DNA of 64,000 bases. Source: Gemmiger gallinarum. GTDB lineage: Bacteria; Bacillota; Clostridia; Oscillospirales; Ruminococcaceae. The DNA lies in NCBI RefSeq assembly GCF_014982805.1, contig NZ_JADCKC010000001.1, positions 310,001 to 374,000 of the forward strand. The letters are read 5' to 3'. Shown here piece by piece: positions 8,525 to 15,547 of the stretch. The notes beneath the pieces were generated by a model. It ran no database searches. It was not told where the DNA came from and was given only the letters and a program-made list of their open reading frames with translations. How positions within the stretch are numbered: the first letter of the stretch is position 1; the number at the start of each line of letters is the position of its first letter. Position numbers and translations under genes: made by a program.

Positions 8525-9377
8525 CTCCACCGAGATCGTCCGCGAGATGGAACGGATGCACAAGACCAGTGCGGTCACTACGGCGGCTCTGGGCCGCCTG
8601 CTGACGGCAGCATCCATGATGGGCATGATGCTCAAGAGCCGCAGCGATTCCATCACCCTGCAGATCAAGGGCGGCGGTCCTGCCGGACGGTTGCTGGCAG
8701 TCTCGGACGGCAGCGGCAACGTCAAGGGCTATGTGCAGAACCCCGTGGTGGAGATTCCGCCCCGGGAGGACGGCCACCTGAATGTGGGCGCCGCTGTGGG
8801 CCGTGACGGCACCCTGGACGTTATTCGAGACCTTGGCCTGCGGGACCCCTATATCGGCCAGGTGCCGCTGGTCTCCGGTGAGATCGCCGAGGATATTACC
8901 TCCTACTTTGCCATCAGCGAGCAGGTGCCCACCGTGTGCGCTCTGGGCGTGCTGGTCAACAAGGATCTTTCGGTACAGTGCGCAGGAGGCTTTATTGTTC
9001 AGCTGCTTCCCGGCGCCACCGAGGAGGAAATCACGGCACTGGAGGCGAACATCAAGGCCATGCCGCCTGTCACCACCATGCTGTCGGAAGGAAAGAGCAT
9101 TCAGGACATGCTGGACATGGCACTACAAGGCTTCAATCCCGAAATTCTCGACCGCGAGCATGTGGCATACGTTTGTGACTGCAGCGAGGAACGGGTCAAG
9201 AGGATGATCTACAGCCTGGGAAAGCCGGAAGTGGAAAAGCTCCGGGATGAGGACCCCGTCGCCGAAGTGCACTGCCAGTTCTGTGACAAATGCTACCACA
9301 TTGATCTCGGCAAACTGCTGGAAGAGTGGCCCGCCCCGCAGCAGGAGGAAACGCAGCCTGAGACCAAACAGGACTGA
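8439..9377 (+). CDS. hslO: Redox-regulated chaperone Hsp33
   Basis: A holdase chaperone activated by oxidation. The 312-residue protein carries the zinc redox switch CDC (Cys246/Cys248) and CQFC (Cys279/Cys282), with one more Cys at 285. The N-terminal region IRGISKNGGVVFYGVDSTEIV is the canonical Hsp33 start. AGGAGG lies 8 bases before the ATG at 8439, and another in-frame ATG lies six bases later. The start is embedded in the end of the methyltransferase frame, implying translational coupling. The acidic Gln/Glu-rich tail is not conserved. Confidence 0.96.
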   Translation: MTMEQKPQEGENLIRGISKNGGVVFYGVDSTEIVREMERMHKTSAVTTAALGRLLTAASMMGMMLKSRSDSITLQIKGGGPAGRLLAVSDGSGNVKGYVQNPVVEIPPREDGHLNVGAAVGRDGTLDVIRDLGLRDPYIGQVPLVSGEIAEDITSYFAISEQVPTVCALGVLVNKDLSVQCAGGFIVQLLPGATEEEITALEANIKAMPPVTTMLSEGKSIQDMLDMALQGFNPEILDREHVAYVCDCSEERVKRMIYSLGKPEVEKLRDEDPVAEVHCQFCDKCYHIDLGKLLEEWPAPQQEETQPETKQD

Positions 9378-9433
9378 CGCGGAAGCAGCCGGAATCACAC
9401 AGAGGACAAATAAAGGGGAAGGAGGACACTCCC

Positions 9434-10186
9434 ATGCAGCTGCAACCTTATGAATTTCAGGAAGACTATTTTGTCTATCGCTACGATGGAGATTTCCTCG
9501 GCAATATCCAGCCGGGCAGTATTCTGCGCTATGCACAGCAGATTGCAACGACCCAGTGCGCAGCTTTGGGCATTGATGATTCGGTTTATGCAAGAACGCA
9601 CACGGCCTATCTTCTGGCGCGGCAGGCCTTTCACGTCTATCGGATGCCGCGGGTCGACGAGCATCTGACCCTGGTGACCTGCCCCGAAGCGGTGCACCAT
9701 GCGGTCAACAAGCGCCTGACCAGTATCTATGACCGTCAGGGCGAGGAATGCGTTTTCGTGGACAGCCGCTGGGTTTTGGTTGATACCAACAAGAGGACTA
9801 TTTTGCGCAATCATCCGCCGGAGCTCAGTGGTCCCTGGGCTGAGAAACTGCCCCGTGCGCTGCCCATGCGCATTAAAAAGATTGCGGATGCTCCGGAAGT
9901 GGGAGCTTACAGGGCAGACTACTCGCTGTGCGATATGAATGGACATCTCAACAATACCCGCTATGCTGACATTATCTTTGACTCGCTGCCTCTTGACGTG
10001 GTAAAGACACAGACAGTGGAGGATTTTCTGATTTACTATCACAAAGAAATTCCTCTGGGGCAGAGCTTCCGGGTCTGCCGGGCACAGATGGAAGAAAATA
10101 AATGGTTCTTCAGCGGCTGGCACGAGGATACCTGCTGCTTTGAGGCAAATGTCACCATGAAGCCCATTCGGGAGGAACAACACTGA
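9434..10186 (+). CDS. Acyl-ACP thioesterase
   Basis: A 250-residue FatA/FatB-like double hotdog thioesterase that releases fatty acids from acyl carrier protein. The first hotdog spans about 1-130, the second about 150-245. The motif DMNGHLNNTRY (167-177) matches the catalytic D-x-N-x-H-x-N-N-x-x-Y stretch of the second domain. Bacterial members of this length are frequent in gut Clostridia and Bacteroides. GGAGG precedes the ATG by about 8 bases. It is the last gene of the run that starts with lon. Confidence 0.93.
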   Translation: MQLQPYEFQEDYFVYRYDGDFLGNIQPGSILRYAQQIATTQCAALGIDDSVYARTHTAYLLARQAFHVYRMPRVDEHLTLVTCPEAVHHAVNKRLTSIYDRQGEECVFVDSRWVLVDTNKRTILRNHPPELSGPWAEKLPRALPMRIKKIADAPEVGAYRADYSLCDMNGHLNNTRYADIIFDSLPLDVVKTQTVEDFLIYYHKEIPLGQSFRVCRAQMEENKWFFSGWHEDTCCFEANVTMKPIREEQH

Positions 10187-10224
10187 AAAAGCTGAGAAAG
10201 TTACAACTTTTTTACAAAACCCTA

Positions 10225-10253
10225 TTGACATATGATGTCAAAAAGGTTACAAT
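10225..10253 (+). promoter_or_regulatory. Strong sigma-A promoter with inverted repeat on the -35
   Basis: A consensus TTGACA (10225-10230), 17-base spacer and TACAAT (10248-10253). A perfect inverted repeat TTGACAT/ATGTCAA with a three-base centre (10225-10241) covers the -35, looking like an operator. No protein gene starts soon downstream on this strand. Confidence 0.7.
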
Positions 10254-10259
10254 TTAGTT

Positions 10260-10340
10260 GCAAGTTAATTACAACCACTTTTTCATGTGTTCTTCTCCTC
10301 CTTTCAGAAACCCCCGCCTTTCCCTCAGGCGGGGGTTTCG
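10260..10340 (+). ncRNA. Candidate small RNA with anti-Shine-Dalgarno sequence
   Basis: A transcript from the promoter at 10225-10253 would start near 10260 and meet a 13-bp G+C-rich hairpin at 10307-10339 (arms GAAACCCCCGCCT and its complement, loop of seven). It has no credible ORF. It carries CTCCTCCTTTC at 10295-10305, complementary to a perfect Shine-Dalgarno. The hairpin is followed by few T residues, so its strength as a terminator is uncertain. Alternative: on the other strand the same bases form a ribosome binding site before a five-codon frame (MKKWL). Confidence 0.35.
10307..10339 (+). terminator. Strong hairpin, possible intrinsic terminator
   Basis: Thirteen perfectly paired bases with a seven-base loop (TTCCCTC at 10320-10326). 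The T tract is only the three Ts closing the stem, so rho-independent termination is possible but not certain in either direction. Confidence 0.5.
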
Positions 10341-10562
10341 TCGTATATGGCTGAAAGAATAAAAAGGCATAAAAAAACTTGGAGTAGGGGAGCGTGTTTT
10401 ACAATTCTTTTCGTGGCATCGCGTTTTGTGCGCGCATGCAGTGTACGGCAAGGAAATCGGATTATGTAGCAGTGGCAGATAAGTATTACTATTTCTTTCG
10501 TGGGGACGGCAATTTTCACAACTTTGGGGGCAAACAGCAAAAAAGATTCTACGCACAGAATT

Positions 10563-10591
10563 TTGTTTTTTGTACACGAATATGGTACAAT
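10563..10591 (+). promoter_or_regulatory. Promoter of guaB
   Basis: TTGTTT (10563-10568), 17-base spacer, TACAAT (10586-10591), leaving an 80-base leader before the guaB ATG. No purine-binding riboswitch fold was recognised in that leader. Confidence 0.55.
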
Positions 10592-10670
10592 TTCCTCTAA
10601 GCAATAGATTTTATCCATGGCGAGCCGCCTGCCGAGACGGTCGACTTCAGAATGAAAAGGAGAAGAATAT

Positions 10671-12173
10671 ATGGCTTACTATTTTTCTGAACCTTCCCGC
10701 ACGTTTGGCGAATATCTTCTGGTTCCCGGCTATTCCTCTTCGGAATGCGTTCCTGACCGCGTCAGCCTCAAGACGCCTCTGGTGAAATACCGCAAGGGCC
10801 AGGAAGAGTGCCCCCTTTCCATGAACATTCCGATGGTTTCGGCCATTATGCAGTCGGTCTCCGGCGAAAAGCTGGCCATTGCGTTGGCCAAGCAGGGCGG
10901 TATTTCCTTTATTTACGGCTCTCAGAGCATTCAGTCCGAAGCTGACATGGTCCGCCGTGTCAAGGCATACAAGAAAGGCTTTGTCACCAGCGACTCCAAC
11001 CTGCCGCCGGAGGCTACTCTGGGCGATGTGCTGGATCTGAAGGTGCGCACCGGGCATTCTACGGTTGCCATTACCGACGACGGCACTGCACACGGCAAGC
11101 TGCTGGGCCTGGTTGCTTCCCGTGACTACCGCCTTTCCCGCATGAGCCCCGACCTCAAGGTCACCGAGTTCATGACCCCGCTGGAAAAGCTGGTTACCGC
11201 CCCTGCCACTACCAGCCTGCATGACTGCAACGACATCATCTGGGACAACAAGATTAATACGCTGCCCCTTCTGGATGAGCAGGGCCATCTGCAGTATATG
11301 GTTTTCCGCAAGGACTACGACAGCCACAAGGAAAACGTGAACGAACTGCTGGACGCCAACAAGAGCTATGTGGTCGGCGCCGGCATCAATACCCGCGATT
11401 ACGCTGAGCGTGTTCCTGCGCTGGTTGAGGCCGGTGTGGATGTTTTGTGCATCGACTCCTCGGAGGGCTTCTCTGAGTGGCAGTCCCGCACGCTGTCCTG
11501 GATTCGTGAGCATTACGGCGATAAGGTGAAGGTCGGCGCAGGCAACGTTGTGGATCGGGAAGGGTTCCTCTTCCTGGCAAAGGCCGGCGCAGACTTCGTC
11601 AAGATCGGCATCGGCGGCGGTTCCATCTGCATCACACGTGAGACCAAGGGCATCGGCCGCGGCCAGGCGACTGCCGTCATCGAGGTTGCCAAGGCTCGCG
11701 ATGAGTACTATGAGCAGACTGGTATTTATATTCCGATCTGCTCTGACGGCGGCATTGTCCATGACTATCACATTACACTGGCATTGGCCATGGGAGCCGA
11801 TTTCGTCATGCTGGGCCGTTACTTTGCCCGCTTTGATGAGAGCCCCACGAATAAGCTGCGTGTGGGCGGCAACTACGTCAAGGAGTACTGGGGCGAAGGG
11901 TCCAACCGTGCCCGCAACTGGCAGCGCTACGATTTGGGCGGCGCACAGAAGCTGAGCTTTGAGGAAGGCGTCGATAGCTATGTGCCCTATGCCGGACCTC
12001 TGGCAGACGGTGTACAGACCACGCTGTATAAGGTTCGCAGCACTATGTGCAACTGCGGTGCTCTCTCCATTGAGGAATTGCAGCAGAAGGCACGCCTGAC
12101 CGTTGTCTCCTCCACGAGCATTGTGGAGGGCGGCAGCCACGATGTCATCCTGAAGAATTCTCCCAATAACTGA
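10671..12173 (+). CDS. guaB: IMP dehydrogenase
   Basis: Oxidises IMP to XMP, the first committed step to GMP. The 500-residue protein has the TIM-barrel core interrupted by a CBS pair (about 105-225). The catalytic loop [10 protein letters not shown] places the active Cys at 320, the GAGN and SDGGI phosphate-binding loops follow (about 289-292 and 360-364), and the flap region [12 protein letters not shown] is present. The ATG is preceded by AAAGGAG. The start and end lie between its own promoter and a strong terminator, so it is monocistronic. Confidence 0.95.
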   Translation: MAYYFSEPSRTFGEYLLVPGYSSSECVPDRVSLKTPLVKYRKGQEECPLSMNIPMVSAIMQSVSGEKLAIALAKQGGISFIYGSQSIQSEADMVRRVKAYKKGFVTSDSNLPPEATLGDVLDLKVRTGHSTVAITDDGTAHGKLLGLVASRDYRLSRMSPDLKVTEFMTPLEKLVTAPATTSLHDCNDIIWDNKINTLPLLDEQGHLQYMVFRKDYDSHKENVNELLDANKSYVVGAGINTRDYAERVPALVEAGVDVLCIDSSEGFSEWQSRTLSWIREHYGDKVKVGAGNVVDREGFLFLAKAGADFVKIGIGGGSICITRETKGIGRGQATAVIEVAKARDEYYEQTGIYIPICSDGGIVHDYHITLALAMGADFVMLGRYFARFDESPTNKLRVGGNYVKEYWGEGSNRARNWQRYDLGGAQKLSFEEGVDSYVPYAGPLADGVQTTLYKVRSTMCNCGALSIEELQQKARLTVVSSTSIVEGGSHDVILKNSPNN

Positions 12174-12185
12174 TCAATCAAACAG

Positions 12186-12224
12186 AGAGCCCGTCTCATC
12201 CTGACGATGAGACGGGCTCTTTTC
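12186..12224 (+). terminator. Intrinsic terminator after guaB
   Basis: A 15-bp perfect stem (AGAGCCCGTCTCATC and its complement, 12186-12220) with a five-base loop, followed by TTTT. It ends guaB; the coaX stop lies 39 bases further on the other strand. Confidence 0.93.
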
Positions 12225-12262
12225 TGTACACGTTTGGAAAAAGCTGAAATCCAATGGATCAA

Positions 12263-13030
12263 TCAGCCTTTGTTTTTTTCATACAGCAGCGCAAGACCAT
12301 GGAATAAAAGATCCGCATCATAGTGAATCTTGCGTTTGCAGCATGGCATAATGTAGGGGGCAAGACCGCCGGTCGCCACGACGGTCAGCGGCTGACCAAG
12401 ATCCTGCTCCACACGGTCGGCAAGACCATCCAGCATGGCAGCGGTGCCGAACATGGCACCGTTATTCAGGCAGGCTACGGTGTTTTTCCCGATAAGCTGC
12501 CCCGGAGTTTCCGGTGCGATAGGGGGCAGCTGTGCGGTTCCGGCACTGATCGCCCGCAGACTGGTCTGAACACCCGGGACAATGAAACCACCCAGAAAGA
12601 CACCGCCTGTGCCGATGACGTTATAGGTGGTGGCTGTCCCAAGATCTACCGTCATGCAGGGCAGGGGATAGTGCGCGGCAGCTGCTGCAGCATCGGCAAG
12701 GCGGTCCTGGCCAACCTGTTGCGGTTCATCCACATCCATGGTGAGCCCGGTGTCTAGCGCCACACTGACCAGCATGGCGCTGTGTCCCGTCAGACGCTGG
12801 CAGGCCTCGGCAAGGGGATGCGTCAGGCCGGGAACGACACTGCAGACGATCACGCCTTCCGCCTGAGATGCATCGACATTCAGGCGGCGGAGCAGAAACT
12901 TCAACTCAGCCGTGTATTCATCGGCGGTACAGCGGGGACGGGTGACCATACGGGCGGTAAAACGAACCGTGTCCTGCTCCAGAATGCCGATGCAAATATT
13001 TGTGTTGCCGATATCCACGGCCAGCAGCAT
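12263..13030 (-). CDS. coaX: Type III pantothenate kinase
   Basis: Phosphorylates pantothenate in the first step of coenzyme A synthesis. The 255-residue protein begins MLLAVDIGNTNICIG, the ASKHA-fold phosphate-1 motif with DxGNT, followed by VDLGTATTYNVI (about residues 125-136) and GGFIVPGVQTSLRAI. The start at 13030 agrees with this family N terminus and with AGAGG 8-9 bases upstream; the frame is open further but without a site. CoaE, the last enzyme of the pathway, is at 32784-33419. Confidence 0.95.
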   Translation of the reverse strand: MLLAVDIGNTNICIGILEQDTVRFTARMVTRPRCTADEYTAELKFLLRRLNVDASQAEGVIVCSVVPGLTHPLAEACQRLTGHSAMLVSVALDTGLTMDVDEPQQVGQDRLADAAAAAAHYPLPCMTVDLGTATTYNVIGTGGVFLGGFIVPGVQTSLRAISAGTAQLPPIAPETPGQLIGKNTVACLNNGAMFGTAAMLDGLADRVEQDLGQPLTVVATGGLAPYIMPCCKRKIHYDADLLFHGLALLYEKNKG

Positions 13031-13121
13031 AAAAAACGCCTCTCTTTTGATACGAGATGTAAATGACTTCCGCGCAGCGGTACAGTATGCTTTCAAAATT
13101 TGGAGAATACACGATTCTCAT

Positions 13122-13150
13122 ATTATAACAGTTTGCCCGGTGCTTTGCAA
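13122..13150 (-). promoter_or_regulatory. Promoter of coaX inside a palindrome
   Basis: On the minus strand TTGCAA (13145-13150), 17-base spacer and a perfect TATAAT (13122-13127). The -35 sits at the centre of a long perfect hairpin at 13132-13163 (see separate entry). Confidence 0.7.
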
Positions 13151-13163
13151 AGCACCGGGCAAA
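13132..13163 (-). terminator. Palindromic hairpin downstream of the zinc-ribbon gene
   Basis: A perfect palindrome centred on TTGCAA with arms TTTGCCCGGTGCTTTG and its complement. It lies 20 bases past the stop at 13183 and probably ends that transcript although it lacks a run of T. The coaX -35 overlaps its centre. Confidence 0.55.
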
Positions 13164-13182
13164 TGTGCGGGATGAAACGAAA

Positions 13183-13395
13183 TCAGCCACCCATAAAGAA
13201 ATCCAGAATATCCCAGCCCTCGCCGCCAGTCTGGCGGTAGAGCTCGGTGTAACCGCAGTTGCAGCAGCTTACCGTAATGAATTTTTTATTCTGGACATCA
13301 AACAGCTTGGCAAAGTTGCCGCCGGTGGCCTGCAGGCGGTCTGCTTCATACTCTGTGCAGCCGCATTTGGGACAGATATATTGTCTCTTTTCCAT
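13183..13395 (-). CDS. Small zinc-ribbon protein
   Basis: A 70-residue protein with two CxxC knuckles: CPKCGC near residues 8-13 and CCNCGY near 44-49, the layout of a zinc-ribbon nucleic-acid-binding domain found widely in Firmicutes as a stand-alone protein (often annotated zf-ribbon/GTP-binding-associated). The tail GGEGWDILDFFMGG is also common to this group. GGAGG lies 8 bases before the ATG at 13395. Function unknown. It may share the transcript of the upstream ABC operon, whose last gene ends 37 bases away. Confidence 0.85.
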   Translation of the reverse strand: MEKRQYICPKCGCTEYEADRLQATGGNFAKLFDVQNKKFITVSCCNCGYTELYRQTGGEGWDILDFFMGG

Positions 13396-13432
13396 GGAAT
13401 GTTCCTCCGATGCATAAGGAGCAAAATACGAG

Positions 13433-14227
13433 TCAGGCAAGGTTAAGCTTTTTTGTGAGATAATACCTGGTAAGTACCCACAGGATAGCACATGCAGCGG
13501 CAAAAAACAAGGTCATGCAGCAGGCAACCACGCTTATTGCCTGATAAGGTGAGAGGCTGGAGAAAAAGGACGACACAGTTACACCGGCAGGTGTATTCAG
13601 AGCAATGAGAGCAAGCGCGATCATTGCGAAGAACAGTACAATCTGCAAAACAAAGGTAATGACAAAATAGCAGAGGATTGTGGCGATCAGGCGATTCTGC
13701 GGCCACTGACCTCCCAGGGCAATACAGAAATAGAAAAACAAAATGGAACAGCAGAGCATTGCCAAAAGCGCAAGGCAATGACAGAATAAGGCGACCCCGG
13801 AGTTGGGGGCAATGACAACGAGATTTTCTTCACCGAAGGGGAAGGCCATCATGCGCAGAAATACGCATCCCAGCAGAAAGGCGCCGATCATCCAGCTTGT
13901 GGCGCAAATGAGTTTGGAGGCAATCAGCTGATTTGCTGTGACCGGCAGGCTGAACATCAGATAGCCGCGCGTCCCGAGCAGACCGTAAAAACGCTGAATG
14001 CCCGTGACAAAACCGGCAATTACAACGGCAAGAAAACCCAGCACACAGGCGATCAGCAACAGTGCCAAAATCAGGGAATAGGAGTCGCCCAAGGCAAAAG
14101 CAGGGAAGAAATCCCCCATACGTAAAAACAGGGCATTGACCATAATCACAAACAAAACGCCCAGATACAACGGGAGCAGGAACCTTGCGGTTGCCCGGTA
14201 TTCATATTTCAAAAGTTTGCTCAGCAT
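13433..14227 (-). CDS. ABC-2-type permease of a YtrA-regulated exporter
   Basis: A 264-residue protein with six predicted membrane helices and no other domain; the N terminus MLSKLLKYEYRATARFLLPLY is typical of ABC-2 permeases next to YtrB-like ATPases. It overlaps the ATPase gene by 7 bases, so the two are co-translated. The substrate is unknown. In Bacillus and lactobacilli, comparable GntR/ABC units respond to cell-envelope-active antibiotics; applying that here is inference. Confidence 0.85.
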   Translation of the reverse strand: MLSKLLKYEYRATARFLLPLYLGVLFVIMVNALFLRMGDFFPAFALGDSYSLILALLLIACVLGFLAVVIAGFVTGIQRFYGLLGTRGYLMFSLPVTANQLIASKLICATSWMIGAFLLGCVFLRMMAFPFGEENLVVIAPNSGVALFCHCLALLAMLCCSILFFYFCIALGGQWPQNRLIATILCYFVITFVLQIVLFFAMIALALIALNTPAGVTVSSFFSSLSPYQAISVVACCMTLFFAAACAILWVLTRYYLTKKLNLA

Positions 14228-14919
14228 CGAAATACCTCCTTGAAATATTCGTCCACACTCATGCCCTTTTCTTCCCGCAGATGATCCACACTGTCGTGCA
14301 GCAGGAGCCTTCCGTTTTGCAGCACGGCAACTTCATCCAGCACTTTTTCAATGTCGCTGATTAAATGGGTGGAAAACAAGACGGCAGCATCTTCATTATA
14401 ATTGCGAAGGATGGTAGCCAGAATGTACTCCCGCGCCGCAGGGTCCACACCGCCCAAAGGTTCGTCCAGAAGGTAAAGCTTTGCAGCCCGGCTCATTGCC
14501 AGGCAAAGCTGAACTTTTTCCTGTGTGCCTTTGCTCATGGCGCCGATGCGCTGAGATGGGGAGAGCTTCAAATCTTTGAGCATAGTGTGGGCTTTTACCT
14601 CGTCAAAATCCTCGAAGAAATCGGCATACATGGATACGGCGTCTGCGGCGCTCAATTCAGAGGGCAGAGCCATGCGGTCAGGCAGATAGGACACAATAGC
14701 CTTGGTGGCAGGACCAGGTGTATGACCGTCGATGGAAACGGACCCGGACGTTGGCGTCAGAAGCCCTGCACTGATTTTTATCAGAGTGGTCTTGCCGCTG
14801 CCGTTGGGACCCAGGAGGCCGACCAGCCTGCCTGGCATCAGTGTCAGGTCCAGATTGTCCAGGGCCTGGATCTGTCGGTATTGTTTGCTCAATTGATGGG
14901 CTTCATAGATTGGATTCAT
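14221..14919 (-). CDS. ABC transporter ATPase (YtrB-like)
   Basis: A 232-residue ATPase. Walker A is GPNGSGKTT (about 37-45), Walker B LYLLDEPLGGVD (about 148-159) and the switch His is in STHL (about 185). The signature motif is degenerate, MSKGTQEK instead of LSGGQ, which is usual for YtrB-type subunits. The ATG overlaps the stop of the GntR gene (TGATG), meaning tight translational coupling. Works with the permease at 13433-14227. Confidence 0.93.
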   Translation of the reverse strand: MNPIYEAHQLSKQYRQIQALDNLDLTLMPGRLVGLLGPNGSGKTTLIKISAGLLTPTSGSVSIDGHTPGPATKAIVSYLPDRMALPSELSAADAVSMYADFFEDFDEVKAHTMLKDLKLSPSQRIGAMSKGTQEKVQLCLAMSRAAKLYLLDEPLGGVDPAAREYILATILRNYNEDAAVLFSTHLISDIEKVLDEVAVLQNGRLLLHDSVDHLREEKGMSVDEYFKEVFRC

Positions 14920-15308
14920 CAGGATTCCTCCTTTGTGGAATGTTCGGGCGGAAATTCAGTCTTTTGCAGCAGGGCAAGGGTTTCCTCACGGGTATAGCCG
15001 AGTTGTCGCATCTGGGCCAGAAAATCCGACACACAGACATCCGCGCGCCGGGCACGCAATGCCTGCAAGGTATGTTCGTCGGCACTGACAACCCGGCCGG
15101 CTGTACGTCTGGCCTGCAGCAGGCCGCGAGCTTCCAACTCCTGCAAGGCGCGCTGCATGGTGTTGGGATTCACGCCTGCTTCGGCGGCAAGTTCCCGAAC
15201 CGCGGGGATACGGCTGCCGAGGGGATATTCTCCCGTTACAATCGCCAGCTCAAGCTGTTCGATAAGCTGCACATAAACTGGGCGGCCGGCTGTGATGTTC
15301 CAGTTCAA
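14919..15308 (-). CDS. GntR-family regulator, YtrA type
   Basis: A 129-residue repressor with an N-terminal winged helix (PVYVQLIEQLELAIVTGEYP, then PAVRELAAEAGVNPNTMQRAL) and only a short C-terminal dimerisation helix, the mark of the YtrA subfamily. The start is TTG at 15308 with GGAGG 7 bases upstream. It is first in an operon with an ABC ATPase and permease, the classical YtrA arrangement. A perfect 14+14 inverted repeat overlaps its promoter, so autorepression is expected. Confidence 0.93.
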   Translation of the reverse strand: MNWNITAGRPVYVQLIEQLELAIVTGEYPLGSRIPAVRELAAEAGVNPNTMQRALQELEARGLLQARRTAGRVVSADEHTLQALRARRADVCVSDFLAQMRQLGYTREETLALLQKTEFPPEHSTKEES

Positions 15309-15333
15309 ATCGGAACCTCCTTTGAAAGATTTT

Positions 15334-15388
15334 GTATTATTGTATTAACCATCTAATACAATAATACACAGCTTTGGCGATATGTCAA
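15334..15388 (-). promoter_or_regulatory. Promoter and operator of the YtrA-like operon
   Basis: On the minus strand TTGACA (15383-15388) is followed after about 16 bases by TATTAT. The -10 lies inside a perfect inverted repeat, arms GTATTATTGTATTA (15334-15347) and its complement (15354-15367) with a six-base centre. The repeat lies between the -10 and the ribosome binding site, where bound repressor would block transcription. Confidence 0.85.
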
Positions 15389-15490
15389 TACTATATGGCG
15401 GAAATTTACATCCGGCCTGTGATGCAACATAAAAATACGCGGAACAAGGTTGTTTATTGAAAGGGATGAAAATGCAGAATATTTTTGAAC

Positions 15491-15528
15491 AAAAAACGGC
15501 ATGCCCGGATCAACAGGCATGCCGTTTT
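15491..15528 (-). terminator. Terminator after the MoxR gene
   Basis: A 13-bp stem (arms AAAACGGCATGCC and its complement) 20 bases past the MoxR stop, followed on the minus strand by TTTTTT. It could also work in the other direction. Confidence 0.88.
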
Positions 15529-15547
15529 CATTGCTGAAAAGAAGAGA

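Larger units (their letters stand above)
10187..10670. other. Non-coding stretch between thioesterase and guaB genes
   Basis: 484 bases without a convincing gene. It holds one strong promoter (10225-10253) followed by a hairpin (10307-10339), taken below as a candidate small RNA, and a second promoter (10563-10591) for guaB. In 10340-10560 I see no conserved riboswitch fold or tRNA-like structure; only short unsupported frames occur. Confidence 0.6.

Noticed and set aside
10269-10604. 111-residue minus-strand frame in the guaB upstream region
   Set aside because: Composition is not protein-like, no ribosome binding site at the start, and the frame crosses the hairpin at 10307-10339.
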